From an uncultured Clostridia bacterium (GTDB lineage Bacteria > Bacillota > Clostridia > UBA1381), in NCBI GenBank assembly GCA_934489015.1, contig CAKSSN010000007.1, forward strand, positions 1 through 64,000: a DNA stretch of 64,000 bases, written 5' to 3'. Shown here piece after piece: positions 32,272-40,103 of the stretch. Under the pieces are notes generated by a model. The model was not told the DNA's origin, did not search any database, and was given only the letters and a program-made list of their open reading frames with translations. Position 1 is the first letter of the stretch. Every line of letters begins with the position of its first letter. The position numbers and the translations under genes were made by a program.

Positions 32272-34518
32272 ATGGAGGAAAAATTAAAATCATACTGCGG
32301 AGCGGATATAAGCAAATGCAGCAATAGGGATATTTATTATGCACTTCTTAAAATGTGCAGGGATATGTCACATCCGGAGCAAAGCAACGGCAAAAAGAAA
32401 AAGCTTTATTATATTTCGGCTGAATTTTTAATAGGTAAGCTGCTTTGCGGCAATCTTATTAATCTCGGCATATATGACGAAATAAACGATATTCTCAAAA
32501 AAAACGGGAAAAGCCTTAGCGATATTGAGGACGAGGAGCCTGAGCCGTCGCTCGGAAACGGCGGACTCGGCAGACTTGCCGCCTGCTTTATGGATTCGGT
32601 TGCATCGCTCGGATTAAACGGAGAGGGCGTAGGGCTTAACTATCATTTCGGGCTGTTTCGTCAGGTATTTAAGGATAATTATCAGACGGAGGTGCCCGAC
32701 AGGTGGATTGAAAAGGAAAGCTGGCTTAAAAAAACCGATATATGCTATGATATACCCTTAGGCGATGCTTTTGTAAAAGCAAGAATGTATGATATTGATG
32801 TCATAGGCGCAAACAGAAATACGCGCGCACTTCATCTTTTCGACCTTGAAGGTGCGGACGACAGTCTTGCAGGCGGCGACTCCATAAGCTTTGACAAAAC
32901 AGCCATAACAAAAAATCTGACGCTTTTTCTTTATCCCGATGACAGCGACGAAAGCGGCAGACTGCTGCGCGTTTATCAGCAGTATTTTCTTGTCAGTGCG
33001 GCGGCGCAGTATATTCTTGCCGAGTGCATAAGTAAGGGCTGTAAGCTGTATGATCTGCCCGATTATGCGGTGGTTCAGATAAATGATACCCATCCGTCAA
33101 TGATAATTCCGGAGCTTATTCGGCTTCTGATTGAAAAGGGTCTTGACGCCGACAGGGCAATTGAAGCGGTGAAAAATACGTGTGCGTATACAAATCATAC
33201 TATTCTTGCCGAAGCGCTTGAAAAGTGGCCTATCGAATATATAAAGAAAGCGGCGGGAAGAATTGTTCCCGTTATCGAAATGCTTGACAGCCGTGTGCGC
33301 AGACAGTTCGGAGCTGAAGAGCTTCAGATAATCGGCGCGGACGGAGCTGTTCGCATGGCAAATATGGCAATTCATTTCAGCTTCAGCACAAACGGAGTTG
33401 CCGCGCTTCATACCGATATTTTAAAGCATAGTGAGCTAAGCGGCTTTTACAATATATATCCCGAACGTTTTAACAATAAGACAAACGGAATAACCTTTCG
33501 CCGCTGGCTTATAAAGAGCAATCCGCCGCTGACGGATTTTATTACAGGTCTTATCGGCGACGGCTTTAAGCGCGACGCGGAGCAGCTGCGCAGCTTGGAG
33601 CGGTATGCCGATGACAAGAGCGTTTTAAACGGACTTTTAAAAATAAAGCAGGGCGCAAAAAATAATCTGAGCGGATATTTGCAGCAAACGCAGAATATAT
33701 CTGTTGATGAAAATTCTGTTTTTGATATACAGATAAAGCGCCTTCATGAATATAAGCGTCAGCAGATGAACGCTCTTTATATAATACACAAATATCTTGA
33801 AATAAAGTCGGGTATTTTCCCGCCCGTGCCGATAACGGCGATTTTCGGAGCAAAGGCAGCGCCGGCGTATACAACGGCAAAAAATATTATTCATCTTCTG
33901 CTTTGCCTTGAAAAGCTGACGGAAAATGACGAACAGGTAAGAAAGCATCTGCGTGTTGTGATGGTTCAAAACTATAATGTTACGCGTGCGGAGAAGCTTA
34001 TACCGGCGTGTGACATATCGGAACAGATTTCTCTTGCGTCAAAGGAAGCAAGCGGAACGGGAAATATGAAGCTTATGTTAAACGGTGCTATAACGCTCGG
34101 AACAAATGACGGTGCGAATGTGGAAATACGCTCGCTTGTGGGTGATGATAATATTTATATTTTCGGGCTTTCGAGCGATGAGGTTATAGAAAAATATAAA
34201 AGCGGAAGCTATAATCCGGCGGATTTTTATAATTCGGACGAAAATATAAAGCGTGCCGTAGACTTTATCGGTGGTGCGGAGCTTATGAAAATCGGCGGAG
34301 AGGGCTTAAAGGAGCTTAAGCGCGAGCTTTTGGAAAAGGATTATTTTATGACGCTTGCCGATTTTAATTCGTATGTGAAAACAAAGGATGCAGCCGTGAG
34401 CGATTACACCGACAGAACTTCTTGGGCGCGTAAAATGCTTATAAATATCAGCCGTGCGGGATATTTCTCGTCGGACAGAACGGTTGCGGAATATAACCGC
34501 GACATCTGGAGGCTTTAA
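32272..34518 (+). CDS. glgP: Glycogen/alpha-glucan phosphorylase
   Basis: Cleaves alpha-1,4-glucans with phosphate, releasing glucose-1-phosphate. The 748 residues include EPSLGNGGLGRLAACFMDS, YHFGLFRQ, QINDTHPSMIIPEL, IQIKRLHEYKRQQMN and the PLP-Lys region SGTGNMKLMLNGAITLGTND. It is slightly shorter than the 800-residue classic enzymes because the N-terminal regulatory extension is reduced, as in many bacterial forms. malQ follows after 16 nt, so both work on the same glucan pool. Confidence 0.96.
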   Translation: MEEKLKSYCGADISKCSNRDIYYALLKMCRDMSHPEQSNGKKKKLYYISAEFLIGKLLCGNLINLGIYDEINDILKKNGKSLSDIEDEEPEPSLGNGGLGRLAACFMDSVASLGLNGEGVGLNYHFGLFRQVFKDNYQTEVPDRWIEKESWLKKTDICYDIPLGDAFVKARMYDIDVIGANRNTRALHLFDLEGADDSLAGGDSISFDKTAITKNLTLFLYPDDSDESGRLLRVYQQYFLVSAAAQYILAECISKGCKLYDLPDYAVVQINDTHPSMIIPELIRLLIEKGLDADRAIEAVKNTCAYTNHTILAEALEKWPIEYIKKAAGRIVPVIEMLDSRVRRQFGAEELQIIGADGAVRMANMAIHFSFSTNGVAALHTDILKHSELSGFYNIYPERFNNKTNGITFRRWLIKSNPPLTDFITGLIGDGFKRDAEQLRSLERYADDKSVLNGLLKIKQGAKNNLSGYLQQTQNISVDENSVFDIQIKRLHEYKRQQMNALYIIHKYLEIKSGIFPPVPITAIFGAKAAPAYTTAKNIIHLLLCLEKLTENDEQVRKHLRVVMVQNYNVTRAEKLIPACDISEQISLASKEASGTGNMKLMLNGAITLGTNDGANVEIRSLVGDDNIYIFGLSSDEVIEKYKSGSYNPADFYNSDENIKRAVDFIGGAELMKIGGEGLKELKRELLEKDYFMTLADFNSYVKTKDAAVSDYTDRTSWARKMLINISRAGYFSSDRTVAEYNRDIWRL

Positions 34519-34534
34519 TAATTATTTTTAGGAG

Positions 34535-36040
34535 ATGGTTAAAATCAGAGCAGCAGGAATTTTGATGCCGATTACGGCGCTCCCGTCAAGGTGGGGGATA
34601 GGGTGCTTTTCTAAGGAAGCGTATGATTTTGTTGACTGGCTGGAGCGTGCCGGGCAGAGCCTGTGGCAGATACTTCCGCTCGGACCTACGGGCTTTGGCG
34701 ATTCGCCGTATCAGTCGTTTTCGGCTTTTGCCGGAAATCCGTATATGATAAGTCTTGACGAGTTTATCTCGGAGGGGCTTTTAACGGATGCGGACTGCGA
34801 AAGGTATAATTTTTCGGACGGGGAAAAAATAGATTATTCGGCGCTTTGGGAGAGCCGTTATAAGCTTTTAAGACAGGCGTTTGAAAAGAGCTGTCACAGC
34901 AGTGACGATGCTTTTAAAAGCTTTTGTGCCTATAATGCATATTGGCTTGATGATTATTCGATTTTTACCGCGCTTAAAAATAAATTCGGCGGCAGGGAAT
35001 GGCTTTTGTGGGACGATGAGCTTAAAGTGCGCAATAAGGAAAAAACGGATGAGGCAAGGCAGGAGCTTTGTGAGGAAATTGAATTTCAGAAATTTCTGCA
35101 ATACAAGTTTTTTTCACAGTGGAGCAGGCTTAAAGCGTATGCGAATGACAAGGGAATAAAAATAATAGGCGATATTCCGATTTACGCGTCAATGGACAGC
35201 GCTGATGTATGGGCAAATCCGGAGCTTTTCCAGCTTGACGGCTATACTCCTACGGCCGTTGCAGGCTGTCCGCCGGATGCATTTTCTCCGAAGGGTCAGC
35301 TTTGGGGAAATCCTCTTTACCGTTGGGAAAAGCATAAGGAAACAGGCTATGAGTGGTGGATAAGACGGCTTGACTATTGCTTCCGTCTGTATGATATGGT
35401 GAGAATTGACCATTTTCGCGGATTTGACGAATATTATTCAATCCCCTATGGGAATAAAACAGCAGTCGGCGGCGAATGGAAAAAGGGACCGGGCTACAGC
35501 CTTTTTGAAGCGGTAAAGGCTTCAATCGGAGATAAAAGCTTTATTGCGGAGGATTTGGGCTTTATAACTCCGTCAGTCGTCAGCCTGCTTAAAAAAACCG
35601 GATTTCCCGGTATGAAGGTGCTTGAATTTGCGTTTGATTCGAGAGATTCATCCGGCGGCGGAATATATCTTCCGCATAATTATCCCGAGAACTGCATTGC
35701 GTATACCGGAACACATGACAATCAGACGCTCAGAAGCTGGTTTTCGGAAATATCCGACGATGAGCGAAAAATGGTCAGAGAATATCTTGCTGACAGCTTC
35801 ACTCCGTCCGATAAGCTCAATTTTCCGCTGATAGCGCTGATTATGCGCAGCAGTGCAAAAATATGTATTGTTCCGATACAGGATTATCTGGAGCTTGGCG
35901 AAGAGGCAAGAATTAATACGCCGTCAACTCTCGGTAACAACTGGCGCTGGAGATTAAGAGAGGGTCAGCTGACAGATGAGCTTGCGGAGCGTATTTGCGG
36001 CATGACTGCCATATTTGCGCGCTGCGGCGCAAAGTCTTAG
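34535..36040 (+). CDS. malQ: 4-alpha-glucanotransferase (amylomaltase, GH77)
   Basis: Transfers alpha-1,4-glucan segments between chains, lengthening maltodextrins for phosphorylase. The 501 residues have GILMPITALPSRWGIG, WQILPLGPTGFGDSPYQS, IGDIPIYASMDSADVW, MVRIDHFRGFDEYY (catalytic Asp region), FIAEDLGFI and TGTHDNQT. The ATG at 34535 directly abuts AGGAG with no spacer. An ATC 9 nt after the AGGAG is better placed and would give IRAAGILMPI, close to typical amylomaltase N-termini. Confidence 0.95.
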   Translation: MVKIRAAGILMPITALPSRWGIGCFSKEAYDFVDWLERAGQSLWQILPLGPTGFGDSPYQSFSAFAGNPYMISLDEFISEGLLTDADCERYNFSDGEKIDYSALWESRYKLLRQAFEKSCHSSDDAFKSFCAYNAYWLDDYSIFTALKNKFGGREWLLWDDELKVRNKEKTDEARQELCEEIEFQKFLQYKFFSQWSRLKAYANDKGIKIIGDIPIYASMDSADVWANPELFQLDGYTPTAVAGCPPDAFSPKGQLWGNPLYRWEKHKETGYEWWIRRLDYCFRLYDMVRIDHFRGFDEYYSIPYGNKTAVGGEWKKGPGYSLFEAVKASIGDKSFIAEDLGFITPSVVSLLKKTGFPGMKVLEFAFDSRDSSGGGIYLPHNYPENCIAYTGTHDNQTLRSWFSEISDDERKMVREYLADSFTPSDKLNFPLIALIMRSSAKICIVPIQDYLELGEEARINTPSTLGNNWRWRLREGQLTDELAERICGMTAIFARCGAKS

Positions 36041-36057
36041 GAATGAGCTGAAATGTT

Positions 36058-36816
36058 TTATTCTCCGCTTATAAATGTCACGTGCGGATATTCGCTGTCA
36101 AGGTATTCCGCCAGGTCAATATCGCATATTACAAAGTCAAGCTCGCCGATATTGCAAAGCTTGTATGCGGAATAATGATTTATTTTGCTGCCGTCGCATA
36201 AAAACACCTTTTTTTCGCTGTTTTTCAGCATTTCGCTTCTTGGCTTTATTTCGTCTGAAAAGCAGTCGTAAAGCATACCGTCCTTTGCAACGGACTGGAC
36301 CGAAAAAAAGCAAAAATCGGCATGAATTGAGCTTATAAATTCCTCCGTATATGCTCCTGTGCAGCAGGTACGGTTTTCGCGGCTCAGTCTGCCGCCGGCA
36401 AAAAAGGCGTTAATGCCGTGCTCTGCGCAAAGCGCCATAGCGGAAAGCCCGTTTGTGATAACGGTAATATCCTTTGTATTTTTCAGATATTCAATCATGA
36501 AATATGTGCTCGTTGAGCTGTCTATAAAAATAACATTTCCCGGTTTTACAAGCGATGCCGCCTTTTTAGCGGCAATCGCTTTTTCTTTTGTGTTTTTGTG
36601 CTGCCTGAGAAAAAACGGTATTTGTCTGTTTGACGACTTGTTTATTTCCGCGCCGCCGTAGCTTCTTGTTACAAGTCCTTTAAGCTCAAGTCTTTTAAGA
36701 TCCCGCCTTATGCTTGACGGACTTATATGTATCCTTTTCGCAAGATAATCAACTGTTGCGTACTCGCTTTCGCCGAGCAGATTTAAAATTTCGCGTTCTC
36801 TTTCGCTGCCGTACAT
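36058..36816 (-). CDS. DeoR-family transcriptional regulator
   Basis: A repressor controlled by a phosphorylated sugar. The 252 residues have a DeoR helix-turn-helix (EREREILNLLGESEYATVDY, then HISPSSIRRDLKRLELKGLV) and an effector domain with IFIDSSTSTYFMIEYL, ITNGLSAMALCA and FAGGRLS. The start at 36816 gives the standard N-terminus. It is convergent with malQ and divergent from the HAD phosphatase at 37075; two GCATTGTTGCT-like repeats lie between, one overlapping the phosphatase promoter. Confidence 0.9.
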   Translation of the reverse strand: MYGSEREREILNLLGESEYATVDYLAKRIHISPSSIRRDLKRLELKGLVTRSYGGAEINKSSNRQIPFFLRQHKNTKEKAIAAKKAASLVKPGNVIFIDSSTSTYFMIEYLKNTKDITVITNGLSAMALCAEHGINAFFAGGRLSRENRTCCTGAYTEEFISSIHADFCFFSVQSVAKDGMLYDCFSDEIKPRSEMLKNSEKKVFLCDGSKINHYSAYKLCNIGELDFVICDIDLAEYLDSEYPHVTFISGE

Positions 36817-36936
36817 TTTTATAACCATTCCTTTCTGTGCTCTAAGGCACAAAACCTAAGTCCTACACTTTTGCCCCGTGCAAAAAGCTGTGCTATAGGC
36901 TTTTTCACACCTCTTACTTTTCAATTTTTCTTTGCG

Positions 36937-36997
36937 CATTGTTGCTCAAAGTTTATGTAAATATATATTTTCTTTCTTTATTTTCGCCATTGTTGCT
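36937..36997. promoter_or_regulatory. Paired direct repeats, candidate DeoR operators
   Basis: CATTGTTGCT occurs at 36937-36946 and again at 36988-36997, 51 bp apart, about five helical turns. The right copy overlaps the -35 of the HAD gene promoter. Confidence 0.5.
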
Positions 36998-37021
36998 TTT
37001 TATTGATTACTATTATATAAT
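36993..37021 (+). promoter_or_regulatory. Promoter of the HAD phosphatase gene
   Basis: TTGCTT, 17-bp spacer, TATAAT. Confidence 0.6.
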
Positions 37022-37074
37022 ATTTTTATGCTTTTGTAAAGAGCAAATATAAAAATAAAAAAGGAATTTTTAAA

Positions 37075-37863
37075 ATGGATTTAAAAAAAATAAAGCTTTT
37101 TTTGCTTGATATGGACGGAACAATTTATCTTGATAACGATTTGTTTGACGGAACGCTTGAATTTTTGGACTATGTGAAAAAAAGAGGCGGAAAATATGTT
37201 TTTCTGACAAACAATTCATCAAAAAGCGTTGATAAATACGTTGAAAAAATGAGCAAAATCGGGATTAAAACACAGCCCGATGAGTTTATAACCTCAGTGA
37301 ATGCAACCGTGCTTGCGCTTAAAGAAAAGGATTATAAAAAAATATATGTGTTCGGAACAGAGTCATTTAAGCAGCAGCTTGAAGAGGCAGGGCTTCCTGT
37401 TACAAGCGAGGCGGAGAGGGGAGTGGACTGCCTTTGCATCGGCTATGATACGGAGCTGACGTTTAAAAAGCTTGAGGACGCATGTATTCTTCTAAAAAAT
37501 GATATAGATTTTATAGCTGCAAATCCCGATTGGGTATGTCCCACATGGTACGGCTATGTACCCGACTGCGGCAGTGTTTGTGAAATGCTTTTCCGTGCGA
37601 CAGGGAAAAGGCCGCGTTTTATCGGCAAGCCTCAGCCGGAGATGGTGTATCTTGCTATGAAAAAATTCGGCTGCGGCAGAGAGGAAACCGCTGTAATCGG
37701 GGACAGGCTTTATACGGATATAGCCTGCGGAGTTAATGCCGGAATAAACTCTATATTTGTTTTGAGCGGAGAGGGGACAATGGAGGATCTGAAAACAAGC
37801 GATGTGCAGCCTGATGCAATATATAAAAACATAAAGGAAATATATGAAGAGCTGAAAGGGTAA
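37075..37863 (+). CDS. HAD-IIA family sugar phosphatase (NagD-like)
   Basis: A Mg-dependent phosphatase of the HAD superfamily. The 262 residues have motif I FLLDMDGTIYLDND (nucleophile and acid/base Asp), motif II FLTNNSSKS, motif III Lys in GKPQPEMVY and motif IV VIGDRLYTDIACG. The cap is of the C2 type (NagD/p-nitrophenyl-phosphatase class). Substrates of this branch are sugar or glycerol phosphates. It is divergent from the DeoR regulator and probably controlled by it. Confidence 0.92.
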   Translation: MDLKKIKLFLLDMDGTIYLDNDLFDGTLEFLDYVKKRGGKYVFLTNNSSKSVDKYVEKMSKIGIKTQPDEFITSVNATVLALKEKDYKKIYVFGTESFKQQLEEAGLPVTSEAERGVDCLCIGYDTELTFKKLEDACILLKNDIDFIAANPDWVCPTWYGYVPDCGSVCEMLFRATGKRPRFIGKPQPEMVYLAMKKFGCGREETAVIGDRLYTDIACGVNAGINSIFVLSGEGTMEDLKTSDVQPDAIYKNIKEIYEELKG

Positions 37864-37877
37864 AAATTTTAATATGA

Positions 37878-37910
37878 GTAAAGCAGCGCTGCACAATAGC
37901 GCTGCTTTAC
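37878..37910. terminator. Bidirectional terminator, HAD and MATE genes
   Basis: GTAAAGCAGCGCT and AGCGCTGCTTTAC form a perfect 13-bp stem with a 7-nt loop between convergent genes. Confidence 0.85.
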
Positions 37911-37919
37911 ATTTTGAAT

Positions 37920-39263
37920 TTAATTATCAAAGCTCAAATGCTTCCACACAAATACAGCAAGCACGCCGTTTACGGCGAAGGCGATAAACCATGAAATAGG
38001 GTAGGAAACAAACAGAGCGTCAAGCGTCATAAAGCTTTTAAAAATCGTTTTAATATAAACAATTCGCAGAATACATATCGCAAATACCGATATTACCATA
38101 GGCCCGAACGAATAGCCGAGTCCGCGCAGAAATGCAACCACCGTTTCGTTCAGTCCGCAAAGGAAGTATGTAAGGCATATTACCGTCAGTCTTGTAACTC
38201 CGGCGTCAATTACGGGCGCGTCCTTTGAGTAAATGCTGAGCAGCGGACGTGCAAAGAAAACGACGAGCGCCGATATAGAAAGCACAACTCCGATTTCAAG
38301 ACCTATGCATACATAAAGTCCTTTTTTTATTCTCTGAAGCTTTTTTGCACCGTAGTTCTGACCGGTAAATGTCAGCATACCCTGCGAAATTCCGTTTAGA
38401 ACGCAGTAAACAAAGCCCTCGATGTTTGAAGCCGCCGTGCTCCCTGCCATTATTGTTGAGCCGAAGCGGTTTACGGCAGACTGTATTATAACGTTTGAAA
38501 TTGAAAACATACTTCCCTGAATGCCTGTAGGCAAGCCGATTTTTGTCATCATTTTAAATTCGCTGCCGTATATGCGTATGTTTTTCGGGTCAATGCGGTA
38601 GCTTTCCTTGCTTTTTATAAGGCATATTATAACGCATACGGCGCTTATTGCCTGTGAAACCGATGTTGCGATTGCAACTCCGGCAACACCCATTTTAAAG
38701 ATGATAACGAATATAAGGTTAAGAATAACATTTACAATTCCGGCGGCGGTTAAAAATACGAGCGGACGCTTTGTGTCGCCTATTGCTCTGAGTATTCCGC
38801 TGCCGAAATTGTAAAGCATAAAGCCGGGCATACCGATAAAGTATATTTTCATATAAATTGTTGCTTCGTCTATAACGTCGGCAGGCGAGTCCATAAGCAA
38901 AAGAAGTCTGCGCGCAAGAATAAAGCCGATAATCATAAGACCTATTCCGAAAATAGCTGCGGTTGCAACGCAGGTGCTTACCGCTCTTTCCATGCCCTTT
39001 TTATCGTTCGCACCGAAATATCTTGAAATAACAACGCTTGCGCCGGCAGAGTAGCCTATAAAAATATTTATAAGCAGGTTTATAAGGCTTGACGTTGAGC
39101 CGACGGCTGCCATTGCCGTCTGACCGTCAAATCTTCCCACAACTATAATATCCGCGGCATTAAAAAGCAGCTGCAATATGCCTGACATTACGAGCGGAAT
39201 GGAAAACAGCGCTATACCCTTAATAATACTGCCGTCACACATATTAAGTTCATATTTTTTCAT
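37920..39263 (-). CDS. MATE-family efflux transporter
   Basis: A Na+- or H+-driven exporter with about 12 membrane helices. The 447 residues have the paired MATE halves: IKGIALFSIPLVMSGILQLL with NAADIIVVGRFDG, and MMTKIGLPTGIQGSMFSISN with TAASNIEG. The start at 39263 follows GGAGGT by about 7 nt. It lies 69 nt after the glycyl radical activase gene on the same strand and may be the last gene of that operon, perhaps exporting a product. Substrate unknown. Confidence 0.9.
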   Translation of the reverse strand: MKKYELNMCDGSIIKGIALFSIPLVMSGILQLLFNAADIIVVGRFDGQTAMAAVGSTSSLINLLINIFIGYSAGASVVISRYFGANDKKGMERAVSTCVATAAIFGIGLMIIGFILARRLLLLMDSPADVIDEATIYMKIYFIGMPGFMLYNFGSGILRAIGDTKRPLVFLTAAGIVNVILNLIFVIIFKMGVAGVAIATSVSQAISAVCVIICLIKSKESYRIDPKNIRIYGSEFKMMTKIGLPTGIQGSMFSISNVIIQSAVNRFGSTIMAGSTAASNIEGFVYCVLNGISQGMLTFTGQNYGAKKLQRIKKGLYVCIGLEIGVVLSISALVVFFARPLLSIYSKDAPVIDAGVTRLTVICLTYFLCGLNETVVAFLRGLGYSFGPMVISVFAICILRIVYIKTIFKSFMTLDALFVSYPISWFIAFAVNGVLAVFVWKHLSFDN

Positions 39264-39332
39264 AAAATTTACCTCCGCGCTTAAAAACGCTTGTGCAATT
39301 GATTTTATATGCATGGGCAGATATGCATTTGT

Positions 39333-40103
39333 TCACCTGATTATTTTTTCGTATGGGTATTCCATAAAAAGCATTTTGTATTTTGCCGAAGCCATATCGT
39401 TGTATTCAAGCTTCTCCCATTTTACTCTGCCGCCGATTATTTTTTCTATAGCCGACAGATTTTCTTTTGTGTCGCATATTCCCGGTATAAGCGGCGTTCG
39501 TATAAGGCATTGTCTGCCTCTTTCGATCAGATACTCAAAATTTTTAAGTATGGCATCGTTATATACGCCGGTATATTTTTTATGCAGCTGTCTGTCCGCA
39601 ATTTTCAAATCCATAATGAAAAAATCAATTTTTTCGACAGCTCTTTTAAAAATCTCCTCATCGGCATATCCGCTTGTTTCTATAGCCGTATGGCAGTCAA
39701 GCTGTGATATGGTGTCAAACAGAAATTCCGCCTGCATGAGCGGCTCGCCACCCGAAAAGGTAACTCCGCCGCCGTTTTTTTTGTAAAATTCCGCGTCCTT
39801 CATAAGCCTTTCGGCAAGCTCCTTTGAAGTTATATCCCTGCCGCTGACGCTTATAAGGCCGTTTGGGCAAATGTGAATACATCTGTCAAATTCGCGGCAG
39901 TCGGGATGATTGCAGCCTTGTCTGCACCTGCCGCAGCCGGTGCAGAGCTTTGTTTTTACAAGAAGCTGCTTTTTAATGCTCAGTCCCTCAGGATTATGAC
40001 ACCATACGCAGCGGAGCGGACAGCCCTTTAAAAAAACCGTAGTTCGTGCGCCGGGTCCGTCATGGAGCGAAAATTCCTTTATGTCAAAAATTACGCCGTT
40101 CAT
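39333..40103 (-). CDS. Glycyl radical enzyme activating enzyme (radical SAM)
   Basis: Generates the glycyl radical on its partner using SAM and a [4Fe-4S] cluster. The 256 residues have the radical SAM motif KGCPLRCVWCHNPEG (C28, C32, C35). A ferredoxin-like insert with two cluster sites follows (C53, C56, C59, C63 and later C68, C74, C78), typical of activases of non-PFL glycyl radical enzymes. GVTFSGGEPLMQ and KIDFFIMDLK are also present. It overlaps the glycyl radical enzyme gene by 4 nt (ATGA). Confidence 0.94.
   Translation of the reverse strand: MNGVIFDIKEFSLHDGPGARTTVFLKGCPLRCVWCHNPEGLSIKKQLLVKTKLCTGCGRCRQGCNHPDCREFDRCIHICPNGLISVSGRDITSKELAERLMKDAEFYKKNGGGVTFSGGEPLMQAEFLFDTISQLDCHTAIETSGYADEEIFKRAVEKIDFFIMDLKIADRQLHKKYTGVYNDAILKNFEYLIERGRQCLIRTPLIPGICDTKENLSAIEKIIGGRVKWEKLEYNDMASAKYKMLFMEYPYEKIIR

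Noticed and set aside
36885..36910. AAAAAGC/GCTTTTT hairpin before the DeoR gene as a terminator
   Set aside because: It lies in the DeoR 5' region, the stem is short and no upstream leftward gene needs ending.
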